DNA of 64,000 bases from Huaxiibacter chinensis. Its GTDB lineage: Bacteria; Pseudomonadota; Gammaproteobacteria; Enterobacterales; Enterobacteriaceae. The position numbers and the translations under genes are program-made. The DNA is taken from the NCBI RefSeq assembly GCF_022171985.1, contig NZ_JAJVHF010000005.1, positions 124,001-188,000 on the forward strand. Reading direction: 5' to 3'. The notes under the pieces are model-generated. The model made no database searches. It was given only the letters and a program-made list of their open reading frames with translations, and had not been told where the DNA came from. Positions 8,995 to 17,479 of the stretch are shown here, one piece after another (position 1 is the stretch's first letter; every line of letters begins with the position of its first letter).

Positions 8995-9981
8995 GTGACC
9001 AAAACCAATCTGGTAACGGGTTTTCTCGGCAGCGGAAAAACCACCTCAATTCTTCACCTGTTAGCCAATAAAGATCCCGCCGAAAAATGGGCCGTGCTGG
9101 TCAATGAATTCGGTGAAGTGGGCATTGACGGGGCTTTACTGGCCGACAGCGGCGCGCTGGTAAAAGAGATCCCGGGAGGCTGCATGTGCTGCGTGAATGG
9201 TTTACCCATGCAGGTGGGGCTGAATACGCTGCTGCGCCAGGGTAAACCGGACCGCTTGATCATTGAACCGACCGGGTTAGGCCATCCGAAACAGATCCTC
9301 GACCTGCTGACCGCCCCGGTTTATGAACCCTGGATTGACCTGCAGGCCACGCTGTGTGTTCTGGATCCTCGCCAGCTCCTGGATGAGAAAGCCGTGCAAA
9401 ACGATAATTTCCGCGATCAGTTGGCCTGCGCCGATATTATCGTTGCCAATAAAGAGGACCGGGCCACGCCGGAAAGCCGTGCGGCACTGGATACCTGGTG
9501 GCAGCATTTCGGCGGCAACCGCACCCTTATTCACGCCACGCAGGGCAAGATTGACAGCGCACTGCTCGATCTCCCCAGACTGAACACCGCCGAACTGCCT
9601 GCCAGTGAAGCGCACTCCCACGCCCACGCGACGAAAAAAGGGCTGGCGGCACTGAGCCTGCCTGAGCAACAGCGCTGGCGTCGAAACCTGAACCACGGTC
9701 AGGGACACCAGGCATGCGGCTGGATCTTTGATGCCGATACGCGGTTTGACACCATAGGGATCCTTGAGTGGGCGCGACTGGCCCCCGTCGAGCGCGTTAA
9801 AGGTATTATGCGCACCGCAGATGGCCTGGTGAGGATTAATCGACAGGGAACGGATTTTTTCATTGAAACGCAAAACGTTGCGCCGCCGGATAGCCGAATT
9901 GAGTTAATTAGTGCGGTTAACCCGGACTGGAATGCCCTTCAGGCTAGTTTGTTGAAGCTTCGTTTAAGTTCGGACGACTAA
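8995..9981 (+). CDS. yeiR: Zinc-binding COG0523 GTPase YeiR (ZigA/CobW family)
   Basis: Metal-chaperone-type GTPase; E. coli YeiR binds zinc and shows zinc-stimulated GTPase activity. It is 328 residues and starts at GTG 8995, chosen because GGAG lies 6 bases upstream and E. coli YeiR aligns from that residue. P-loop GFLGSGKTT is at residues 9-17, the metal-binding GGCMCC (CxCC, residues 61-66) follows, then IVANKED as the nucleotide-specificity motif. A His-rich stretch (SHAHATKK) links to the C-terminal CobW domain. lpxT starts 25 bp after its stop, so the two may be co-transcribed. No clear Zur box is visible upstream. Confidence 0.93.
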   Translation: MTKTNLVTGFLGSGKTTSILHLLANKDPAEKWAVLVNEFGEVGIDGALLADSGALVKEIPGGCMCCVNGLPMQVGLNTLLRQGKPDRLIIEPTGLGHPKQILDLLTAPVYEPWIDLQATLCVLDPRQLLDEKAVQNDNFRDQLACADIIVANKEDRATPESRAALDTWWQHFGGNRTLIHATQGKIDSALLDLPRLNTAELPASEAHSHAHATKKGLAALSLPEQQRWRRNLNHGQGHQACGWIFDADTRFDTIGILEWARLAPVERVKGIMRTADGLVRINRQGTDFFIETQNVAPPDSRIELISAVNPDWNALQASLLKLRLSSDD

Positions 9982-10006
9982 CGTTTCCGTCGAATACATT
10001 ACCGAC

Positions 10007-10729
10007 ATGATGATGATGAAAAGACTTCCCCTGATTTTACTGCTGAACGCGCTTGGCGTGGCTCTCTTTCTCTCCTGGTATCTGCCGCTAAACCATGGTT
10101 TCTGGTTCCCGCTGGATTCCGGGCTTTTCCACTTCTTTAACCAGGAGCTGGTAAAAAGTCGCGCCTTCCTGTGGCTGGTTGCGCTGACGAATAACCGCGC
10201 CTTTGACGGCATTTCTTTGCTGGCTATGGGCTGCCTGATGCTCTCCTTCTGGCGCAAAGCCGATGCAGAAGGGCGTCGGCGAATCATCATGATTGGCCTG
10301 GTGATGTTGCTGACCGCCGTCGTGATTAACCAGCTTGCGCAGGGATTGATGCCGGTAAAACGCGCCAGCCCGTCGCTCTCCTTCCCGGATATTTATCGCG
10401 TCAGTGAATTGCTGCATATTCCCACTAAAGACGCGTCGAAGGACAGTTTCCCGGGCGATCATGGGATGATGCTGCTCATTTTCTCGGGCTTTATGCTGCG
10501 TTATTTCGGTAAGAAAGCCTTCGTCATCGCCCTTATTATCGTTGTGGTCTTCGCCTTCCCGCGTGTCATGATCGGCGCGCACTGGTTGACGGATATTGTC
10601 ATCGGCTCGCTTTCCGCTGTGCTGATTGGCCTGCCGTGGATGTTGTTGACGCCGTTAAGCGATCGTCTGGTTGATCTCTTTTGTTGCTATTTACCCGGTG
10701 GACGCAACAAAATTAAAACAAATAAATAA
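10007..10729 (+). CDS. lpxT: Lipid A 1-diphosphate synthase LpxT (PAP2 family)
   Basis: Inner-membrane enzyme that transfers phosphate from undecaprenyl pyrophosphate to the 1-phosphate of lipid A on the periplasmic side, modifying LPS and recycling the carrier. Up to 240 residues with about six hydrophobic segments. PAP2 motifs are visible: KRASPSLSF, SFPGDHG and RVMIGAHWLTD. Four consecutive in-frame ATG codons (10007, 10010, 10013, 10016) leave the exact start open; E. coli LpxT has a shorter N-terminus, so a later one is likely. No strong Shine-Dalgarno is visible. It follows yeiR by 25 bp. Confidence 0.92.
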   Translation: MMMMKRLPLILLLNALGVALFLSWYLPLNHGFWFPLDSGLFHFFNQELVKSRAFLWLVALTNNRAFDGISLLAMGCLMLSFWRKADAEGRRRIIMIGLVMLLTAVVINQLAQGLMPVKRASPSLSFPDIYRVSELLHIPTKDASKDSFPGDHGMMLLIFSGFMLRYFGKKAFVIALIIVVVFAFPRVMIGAHWLTDIVIGSLSAVLIGLPWMLLTPLSDRLVDLFCCYLPGGRNKIKTNK

Positions 10730-10747
10730 CCTTAATCCGCGCCATTC

Positions 10748-10773
10748 ATCAGGGATCGTTTTCGATCCCTGAT
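10748..10773. terminator. Hairpin downstream of lpxT
   Basis: Perfect 11-bp inverted repeat ATCAGGGATCG / CGATCCCTGAT with a TTTT loop, followed by a weakly T-rich tail (TATTTCCTC). Probable terminator for yeiR-lpxT. Confidence 0.6.
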
Positions 10774-11141
10774 TATTTCCTCGCCCACCTACGCACTATT
10801 TGTCATCCTTTTGTCACATTATTCATTATAAAAATGAATACGTTGCACGGTTTTTAACCTAAACTGGCGAGATTTTGCGCATTGCCACGCATTCACTTTC
10901 TCTATCACAATTTCTTATAAAAAAACGTTTCTTTTTGCTCGCATTGCCCAAAGCAATCGGTTAATCTCGAACACGTTTTGCCTCACAGAGATAATTTTCC
11001 GCGTGTTGAATAAAATTGTGCGTTAAACCACAGATTTGACCATAAAGAATTGTCTCAAAGTGCGCAGGTAATTAGTCTCGTCACGTTTGGCATTTTTATA
11101 ACGATATTTATCGTTAAGGACTTCAAGGGAAAATAATCAAC
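10774..11141 (+). promoter_or_regulatory. Long AT-rich mepS upstream region and leader
   Basis: These roughly 370 bp hold no ORF. The stretch is AT-rich, consistent with one or more mepS promoters. Just upstream of the mepS ribosome-binding site (AAGGGA at 11126) is a perfect inverted repeat, TAACGATA-TT-TATCGTTA (11099-11116). I could not assign a transcription start. Confidence 0.5.
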
Positions 11142-11711
11142 ATGGTCAAATCTCAACCGATTTTGAGATATATCTTGCGGGGCATCCCGGCGATTGCAGT
11201 GGCGGTCCTGCTTTCAGCATGTAGTACAACGAACACCGCAAAGAATATGCATCCTGAGACGCGTGTTGTGGGCATGGAAGATGCCTCGTCACTGCAAGCT
11301 TCTCAGGATGAATTTGAAAGTATGGTACGTAATCTGGACGTGAAGTCCCGTATTATGGACCAGTATGCTGACTGGAAAGGCGTGCGCTATCGTCTGGGCG
11401 GCAGCACCAAAAAAGGTATCGATTGTTCCGGTTTCGTCCAGCGGACCTTCCGTGAGCAATTTGGATTAGATCTTCCGCGTTCAACTTACGAACAGCAGGA
11501 AATGGGCAAGTCAATCTCCCGCACGAAGCTGCGCACCGGTGACTTAGTTCTGTTCCGTGCAGGTTCAACCGGACGCCATGTGGGGATCTATATTGGTAAC
11601 GACCAGTTTGTCCATGCTTCCACCAGCAGCGGTGTGACCATCTCCAGCATGAACGAGCCCTACTGGAAGAAGCGCTATAACGAAGCGCGTCGTGTACTGA
11701 GCCGCAGTTAA
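11142..11711 (+). CDS. mepS: Murein DD-endopeptidase MepS (Spr), NlpC/P60 lipoprotein
   Basis: Outer-membrane lipoprotein that cleaves D-Ala-mDAP cross-links so that new peptidoglycan can be inserted; in E. coli its level is controlled by the Prc-NlpI protease. 189 residues. The signal peptide ends in the lipobox LLSAC, with lipidated Cys27. The NlpC/P60 domain carries the catalytic triad Cys95 (GIDCSGFVQ), His146 (GRHVGIY) and His158 (FVHAS). Codons 4-9 form an inverted repeat (ATCTCAA / TTGAGAT, 11150-11169) that could affect translation. It appears monocistronic, with a strong terminator downstream. Confidence 0.97.
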   Translation: MVKSQPILRYILRGIPAIAVAVLLSACSTTNTAKNMHPETRVVGMEDASSLQASQDEFESMVRNLDVKSRIMDQYADWKGVRYRLGGSTKKGIDCSGFVQRTFREQFGLDLPRSTYEQQEMGKSISRTKLRTGDLVLFRAGSTGRHVGIYIGNDQFVHASTSSGVTISSMNEPYWKKRYNEARRVLSRS

Positions 11712-11756
11712 TCTATTATATTGTCGGTTATCCCTTGGCTGACAATGTAATAAAAC

Positions 11757-11785
11757 AAAGCACTGCTTCGGCAGTGTTTTTTTTT
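11757..11785 (+). terminator. mepS terminator
   Basis: Stem CACTGC / GCAGTG with a stable TTCG tetraloop followed by nine T's; a textbook intrinsic terminator. Confidence 0.95.
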
Positions 11786-11891
11786 GCCTTCTGGTCTAAG
11801 AAGTCATCGTGTCTCAGTCATAATTCCGACTACAGTCATATGACGATGTCAGTTAAGCCGTGAAAAGCGTCCCCACGGCAGTTCAGGAACA

Positions 11892-13457
11892 ATGACGTAT
11901 ATGTTCACCCGCTACTTTTCCAGCAACCGCAAATTACTGACAGGCAGCATCCTGGCAGGTGTTTTAATCGCCCTGCTCTGCGGCTCACTGCAATTTTTCT
12001 GGAGCTACCATAAGCGGGAAGCCAAGCTAGATACCCTGATGTCCGACCTGCACGTCTATATGGAAAGCTACTTTGACGAGCTTAAAACGTCCATTGATGC
12101 CCTCCAGCCGCTGACGCTCGGCCAGTGTGATGACGTTAGCGCTAAACTGACCTCCAGTGCCGCCTTCAGCATCAACGTGCGGGCATTTGTATTGGTCAGG
12201 GACAACATCGCGTTTTGTTCTTCGGCCACGGGGGCGATGAACAGCGCTATTAATGACTTGATCCCTGAGCTGAATATCCAAAAAAACATTGACGTTGAGC
12301 TGCTCTCCGGGACCCCGATGCTGCCGAATCGCCCTGCAATTGCCATCTGGTACCGAAACCCCCTTATTCGTGACGGCGGCGTATTCACCTCGATCAATAT
12401 TAATCTGACGCCCTATTTGCTTTATACGGAACGTCAGAATGACTTTACCGGCATTGCCATTGTAATAGGCGATAAAGCGCTGACAACGATGTCATCCCGC
12501 TTATTCAATACCCGCGACCTGCGTGAGATCCCGACCCGTACCGCCACGCTTAACGGTGTTCCGCTTAAAATCAATCTTTACGCGCAACAATGGACGCCCG
12601 GAGAGCTCTTTTTTGCGCTCTTGTTTGGTCTGGTATGCGGGATTGCTGCCGGCACGCTGATCTATTACCTACTGACGGTGCGCCTGAATCCTGGTAAGGA
12701 GATCCTTGCCGCCATTAAACGCGGGCAGTTCTACGTGGTTTATCAGCCCGTCGTGGACGCCGGGCAGCTCAAAATGAGCGGGGCTGAAGTCTTGATGCGC
12801 TGGCGACATCCCACCATGGGCGAAATCCCTCCGGATGCCTTCATCAGCTTTGCCGAAGCGCAAAAGTTAATTGTTCCGCTGACGCTGCATCTTTTTGATT
12901 TGATTATCCGTGATGCGCCCTTGCTGCAAACCGTGTTACCCCCTGGCGCTAAGTTTGGCATTAATATCGCGCCAGGCCATTTACATGCGGACTCGTTTAA
13001 AGAGGATATGCGCCGCTTCAAGGCCTCCTTACCCCCCGATCGCTTCCAGGTCGTGCTGGAGATAACCGAACGTGACATGATTAATCAGCGTGAAGCGCGC
13101 TCATTGTTTGAGTGGCTCCACCATGAAGGGTTTGAAATTGCAATTGACGATTTTGGCACCGGGCACAGTGCGTTGATTTATCTTGAGCGGTTTACCATGG
13201 ATTACCTGAAAATCGACCGGGGATTCGTCAATGCTATCGGAACCGAAACCGTGACCTCGCCGGTGCTGGACGCTGTGCTAACGCTTGCCAGACGGTTGAA
13301 TATGGTCACCGTCGCGGAAGGCGTAGAAACACCTGAACAGGCTGCATGGTTACGCGAGCATGGGGTGAATTACCTGCAAGGATACTGGATTAGTCGTCCC
13401 ATGCCGTTGCCGGACTTTATACAGTGGCAGCCTGATTTCGTTAAGGACAGTGAATAA
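11892..13457 (+). CDS. pdeN: Cyclic-di-GMP phosphodiesterase PdeN (Rtn), CSS-EAL protein
   Basis: Inner-membrane enzyme predicted to hydrolyse cyclic di-GMP. It has an N-terminal TM near residues 17-35, a periplasmic CSS-motif domain (FCSSATG near residue 108), a second TM near 235-255, then a cytoplasmic EAL domain. The EAL signature reads EVL (Glu299), followed by EITERD, DDFGTGHSAL, KIDRGFV and TVAEGVET, so the catalytic residues look intact. In this family the periplasmic CSS disulphide state controls activity. An ATG at 11901 would give 518 residues, as in E. coli; the first ATG at 11892 lies 3 bp after AGGA, so the start is uncertain by three codons. Confidence 0.93.
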   Translation: MTYMFTRYFSSNRKLLTGSILAGVLIALLCGSLQFFWSYHKREAKLDTLMSDLHVYMESYFDELKTSIDALQPLTLGQCDDVSAKLTSSAAFSINVRAFVLVRDNIAFCSSATGAMNSAINDLIPELNIQKNIDVELLSGTPMLPNRPAIAIWYRNPLIRDGGVFTSININLTPYLLYTERQNDFTGIAIVIGDKALTTMSSRLFNTRDLREIPTRTATLNGVPLKINLYAQQWTPGELFFALLFGLVCGIAAGTLIYYLLTVRLNPGKEILAAIKRGQFYVVYQPVVDAGQLKMSGAEVLMRWRHPTMGEIPPDAFISFAEAQKLIVPLTLHLFDLIIRDAPLLQTVLPPGAKFGINIAPGHLHADSFKEDMRRFKASLPPDRFQVVLEITERDMINQREARSLFEWLHHEGFEIAIDDFGTGHSALIYLERFTMDYLKIDRGFVNAIGTETVTSPVLDAVLTLARRLNMVTVAEGVETPEQAAWLREHGVNYLQGYWISRPMPLPDFIQWQPDFVKDSE

Positions 13458-13543
13458 TTTCACATTGACGGCTTCGTCACTTATTATTCAGCTTGATAAA
13501 GCGCTCACGCCGGGTGAGTCAGAATAAAAGGAATACGCTGCGA

Positions 13544-15349
13544 ATGTTAATGCGCTTCGTTTTATCGCTGCTGACGCTGTTCAGCCTGACCTGCCAGGCG
13601 CAAGCCATCAAAGAAAGCTACGCGTTTGCGGTACTGGGTGAGCCAAAGTATGCGGCCCACTTTACCCACTTTGATTATGTTAATCCTGCCGCGCCGAAAG
13701 GCGGCAGCGTCACGCTCTCCTCGCTGGGCACCTTCGATAACTTCAACCGATATGCGCTGCGCGGTGTGCCGGCACAGCGCACTGATGCCCTCTACGACAG
13801 CCTGTTTGTGACCTCTGATGATGAACCCGGAAGCTATTACCCGCTGGTCGCCGAGATGGCGCGTTATGCGACTGATTTTTCCTGGGCTGAGGTCACCCTG
13901 AATCCAAAAGCCCGTTTTCACGATGGCACGCCTGTTAAAGCCAGCGATGTGGCGTTTACCTTTCAAAAATTTATGACCGAAGGGGTGCCGCAGTTTCGCG
14001 TGGTGTTTAAGGGAACGACGATTAAAGCCATCGCGCCGCTCACCGTCCGCATAGAACTGGCTAAGCCCAGCAAAGAAGATATGCTGAGCCTCTTTTCGCT
14101 CCCGGTGATGCCAGAATCCTTCTGGAAAGATCATAAGCTCAGCGACCCTTTATCCACCCCGCCGCTGGCGGGCGGCCCCTACCGCATCACACGCTGGCGC
14201 ATGGGGCAATATGTCATCTATTCCCGCGTGAAAGATTACTGGGCAGCCGATTTACCGGTGAACCGCGGGCGCTGGAACTTTGATACGCTGCGCTACGATT
14301 ACTATCTCGACGATAACGTTGCTTTCGAAGCCTTCAAAGCCGGTGCGTTTGATTTTCGCCAGGAGGTCAGCGCAAAGAACTGGGCCACGCGCTATATCGG
14401 TAAAAACTTTGACCGTCACTATATTGTGAAAGAGGCGCAACCGAACACCTCCGCGCAGGACACGCGCTGGCTGGCGTTCAACATTCAGCGCCCGTTCTTT
14501 GCCGACAGGCGAGTTCGTCAGGCCATTACGCTCGCCTTTGATTTTGACTGGATGAACAAAGCGCTCTTTTACGGGGCGTACAGCCGAACCAGCAGCTATT
14601 TTCAGAACACCGAATATGCAGCACGTCACTACCCTGACGCAGCAGAGTTGATCCTGCTCGCCCCCTTAAAAGCAGAGGTACCACCTGAAGCCTTCACCAC
14701 CATTTTTGAGCCCCCAGCCTCACGGGCAGATGGTTACGACCGCGAGAATCTGCTGAAAGCCAGTAAACTGCTCGATGAGGCAGGCTGGGTATTGAAAAAT
14801 CAACAGCGCGTGAATGCGCAAACCGGCAAGCCGCTCAGATTTGAGCTTCTTCTCGCCTCCGGCGGCAATAATCAGTGGGTGCTGCCGTTCCAGCATAATC
14901 TTGAACGGCTCGGCGTGAAGATGGATATCCGACAAATTGATACGGCACAGATTACTAACCGCCTGCGCAAGCGGGATTACGACATGATGCCCACGCTGTG
15001 GCAGGCTCAGCCGTGGCCAAGCAGCAGTTTGCAGATATCCTGGGCCTCGGAATACATTAACTCCTCCTATAATGCCCCGGGCGTCTCAAGCCCCGTCCTC
15101 GACACGCTGATTGCCAAAATCATCGCGGCACAAGGGGACAAACAAAAGCTGCTGCCTCTGGGTCGCGTGCTCGATCGGGTGTTAACCTGGAACTATTACA
15201 TGCTCCCCATGTGGTTCATGGGTGAAGATCGCCTCGCATACTGGGATAAATTCTCCCAGCCGGCGGTTCGCCCGGTCTATTCGATAGGTTTTGATAACTG
15301 GTGGTATGACGTTAATAAAGCCGCAAAACTGCCCGCTGAGCGGCGGTAG
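13544..15349 (+). CDS. yejA: Oligopeptide ABC transporter periplasmic binding protein YejA
   Basis: Substrate-binding protein of YejABEF, which imports peptides; in E. coli it is the route for microcin C. ATG 13544 (MLMRFVLSLL) is preferred: it puts a standard signal peptide at the N-terminus, with cleavage after CQAQA, and an AAGGA lies upstream. It gives 601 residues against 604 in E. coli. A longer in-frame start at 13493 would add 17 charged residues before the signal. It belongs to SBP family 5 (DppA/OppA-like). It is first of yejA-yejB-yejE-yejF, with yejB 9 bp downstream. Confidence 0.94.
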   Translation: MLMRFVLSLLTLFSLTCQAQAIKESYAFAVLGEPKYAAHFTHFDYVNPAAPKGGSVTLSSLGTFDNFNRYALRGVPAQRTDALYDSLFVTSDDEPGSYYPLVAEMARYATDFSWAEVTLNPKARFHDGTPVKASDVAFTFQKFMTEGVPQFRVVFKGTTIKAIAPLTVRIELAKPSKEDMLSLFSLPVMPESFWKDHKLSDPLSTPPLAGGPYRITRWRMGQYVIYSRVKDYWAADLPVNRGRWNFDTLRYDYYLDDNVAFEAFKAGAFDFRQEVSAKNWATRYIGKNFDRHYIVKEAQPNTSAQDTRWLAFNIQRPFFADRRVRQAITLAFDFDWMNKALFYGAYSRTSSYFQNTEYAARHYPDAAELILLAPLKAEVPPEAFTTIFEPPASRADGYDRENLLKASKLLDEAGWVLKNQQRVNAQTGKPLRFELLLASGGNNQWVLPFQHNLERLGVKMDIRQIDTAQITNRLRKRDYDMMPTLWQAQPWPSSSLQISWASEYINSSYNAPGVSSPVLDTLIAKIIAAQGDKQKLLPLGRVLDRVLTWNYYMLPMWFMGEDRLAYWDKFSQPAVRPVYSIGFDNWWYDVNKAAKLPAERR

Positions 15350-15358
15350 GGAATCTCA

Positions 15359-16453
15359 ATGGGTGCTTACTTAATACGACGCTTGTTGCTGATTATCCCG
15401 ACGCTGTGGGCCATCATCACCATTAATTTTTTCATTGTGCAGATTGCCCCCGGTGGCCCGGTCGATCAGGCTATCGCCGCCATTGAGTTTGGGCACAGCA
15501 GCGGCTTGCCCGGCAGCGGAAACGACGGGCTACGCGCCAGCCATGCCAGGACCGGCACCGACAATATCAGCGACAGTAACTACCGTGGCGGGCGCGGGCT
15601 CGACCCGGAAGTGATCGCAGAAATCACCCAGCGTTATGGCTTTGATAAACCGCTCCATGAGCGCTATTTCACTATGCTGTGGAATTATATCCGCTTCGAT
15701 TTTGGCGACAGCCTGTTTCGCAGCGCCTCGGTGCTGCAACTGATCAAAGACAGCCTGCCGGTGTCCATAACGTTAGGCTTGTGGGGGACGCTGATTATCT
15801 ATCTGGTATCCATTCCCCTCGGCATTCGCAAGGCGATCTACAACGGCAGCCGGTTCGATATCTGGAGCAGTACGTTTATCATCGTGGGCTATGCGATCCC
15901 CGCCTTTTTATTCGCCGTATTACTGATTGTCTTTTTTGCGGGAGGCAGCTATTTCGATCTTTTCCCGCTACGGGGCCTGGTGTCGACCGACTTCAGCACC
16001 CTGCCGTGGTATAAAAAAATAACGGATTACCTCTGGCACATAACCCTGCCCGTTTTGGCTACGGTGATTGGTGGGTTTGCCGCCCTGACCATGCTTACGA
16101 AAAACGCCTTCCTGGATGAGATCCGCAAGCAGTACGTGGTTACGGCGCGGGCAAAAGGGGTAAGCGAAAAACAGATCATGTGGAAACACGTTTTTCGCAA
16201 CGCCATGCTGCTGGTGATCGCCGGATTTCCGGCCACCTTTATCAGCATGTTTTTCACCGGCTCACTGCTGATTGAGGTGATGTTCTCCTTAAACGGACTG
16301 GGACTGCTGGGGTATGAAGCCACCGTCTCGCGCGATTATCCGGTGATGTTTGGCACATTGTATATTTTCACGTTGATTGGCCTGCTGCTGAATATCATTA
16401 GCGATATTAGCTACACGCTGGTCGACCCTCGTATTGATTTTGAGGGCCGCTAA
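15359..16453 (+). CDS. yejB: Oligopeptide ABC transporter permease YejB
   Basis: One of two inner-membrane permeases of YejABEF. 364 residues, as in E. coli, with six hydrophobic segments. It has a DppB/OppB-like N-terminus ([19 protein letters not shown]) and the permease EAA-type loop near [20 protein letters not shown], which docks to the ATPase YejF. A periplasmic insertion between TM1 and TM2 (residues about 40-85, [12 protein letters not shown] onward) is typical of YejB. The stop overlaps the yejE start (TAATG), implying translational coupling. Confidence 0.95.
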   Translation: MGAYLIRRLLLIIPTLWAIITINFFIVQIAPGGPVDQAIAAIEFGHSSGLPGSGNDGLRASHARTGTDNISDSNYRGGRGLDPEVIAEITQRYGFDKPLHERYFTMLWNYIRFDFGDSLFRSASVLQLIKDSLPVSITLGLWGTLIIYLVSIPLGIRKAIYNGSRFDIWSSTFIIVGYAIPAFLFAVLLIVFFAGGSYFDLFPLRGLVSTDFSTLPWYKKITDYLWHITLPVLATVIGGFAALTMLTKNAFLDEIRKQYVVTARAKGVSEKQIMWKHVFRNAMLLVIAGFPATFISMFFTGSLLIEVMFSLNGLGLLGYEATVSRDYPVMFGTLYIFTLIGLLLNIISDISYTLVDPRIDFEGR

Positions 16454-17478
16454 TGTCGCGTTTTAGCCCCGTTAACCAGGCCCGCTGGGCCCGCTTTCGT
16501 CACAACCGTCGTGGATACTGGTCGTTGTGGATTTTTACCGTGCTGTTTGTCCTCAGCCTGTTTTCCGAACTGATCGCCAACGACAAACCGCTGCTGGTGC
16601 ATTTTAACGATCGCTGGTACACCCCGGTCCTGACGAATTACAGCGAAAGCGATTTCGGCGGGCCATTCGCCACCCCCGCGGATTACCAGGACCCCTGGCT
16701 GCGCGCGCAGATCGATCGCCATGGCTGGGCACTGTGGGCTCCGATTCGCTTTGGGGCAAACAGCATTAACTTTGCCACGACCACCCCGTTCCCTTCCCCG
16801 CCGTCCACGCAAAACTGGCTGGGAACCGACGCCAATGGCGGTGATGTGCTGGCCCGCATTCTTTACGGCACGCGAATCTCCATTCTGTTCGGCCTGCTCC
16901 TTACCCTTTTTTCCAGCGTGATGGGCGTGGTGGCAGGTGCAGTTCAGGGGTATTACGGTGGGCGTATCGATCTCTGGGGGCAGCGCGTTATCGAGGTCTG
17001 GTCAGGGATGCCGACGCTCTTTTTGATCATCCTGCTTTCAAGCGTAGTGCAGCCTGGTTTTTGGTGGTTGCTGGGGATTACGGTGCTGTTTGGCTGGATG
17101 GCGCTGGTGGGCGTCGTACGGGCCGAGTTTTTACGGACGCGTAATTTCGACTACATCCGCGCCGCGCAGGTGCTGGGCGTAAGCGATCGCAGCATTATCT
17201 TCCGCCATATGCTGCCCAACGCCGTGGTCGCCACGCTGACGTTTCTGCCCTTTATTCTCTGCAGCTCCATTACGACCCTCACCTCGCTCGATTTTCTCGG
17301 CTTTGGTCTGCCGCTGGGCTCCCCTTCCCTCGGGGAGTTACTGTTGCAAGGAAAGAACAACCTTCAGGCCCCCTGGTTAGGCATTACGGCCTTCCTTTCC
17401 GTAGCCGTGCTGCTCTCCCTGCTGATTTTCATTGGCGAAGCGGTACGCGATGCCTTCGACCCCAATAAGGCGATATAA
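16453..17478 (+). CDS. yejE: Oligopeptide ABC transporter permease YejE
   Basis: Second permease of YejABEF, 341 residues as in E. coli. The N-terminal OppC-type segment (RRGYWSLWIFTVLFVLSLFSELIAN) is followed by a periplasmic stretch and five more TM segments. The EAA loop is AAQVLGVSDRSIIFRHMLPNA. The start overlaps the yejB stop by one base; yejF starts one base after its stop. It forms the heterodimeric channel with YejB. Confidence 0.95.
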   Translation: MSRFSPVNQARWARFRHNRRGYWSLWIFTVLFVLSLFSELIANDKPLLVHFNDRWYTPVLTNYSESDFGGPFATPADYQDPWLRAQIDRHGWALWAPIRFGANSINFATTTPFPSPPSTQNWLGTDANGGDVLARILYGTRISILFGLLLTLFSSVMGVVAGAVQGYYGGRIDLWGQRVIEVWSGMPTLFLIILLSSVVQPGFWWLLGITVLFGWMALVGVVRAEFLRTRNFDYIRAAQVLGVSDRSIIFRHMLPNAVVATLTFLPFILCSSITTLTSLDFLGFGLPLGSPSLGELLLQGKNNLQAPWLGITAFLSVAVLLSLLIFIGEAVRDAFDPNKAI

Positions 17479-17479
17479 G

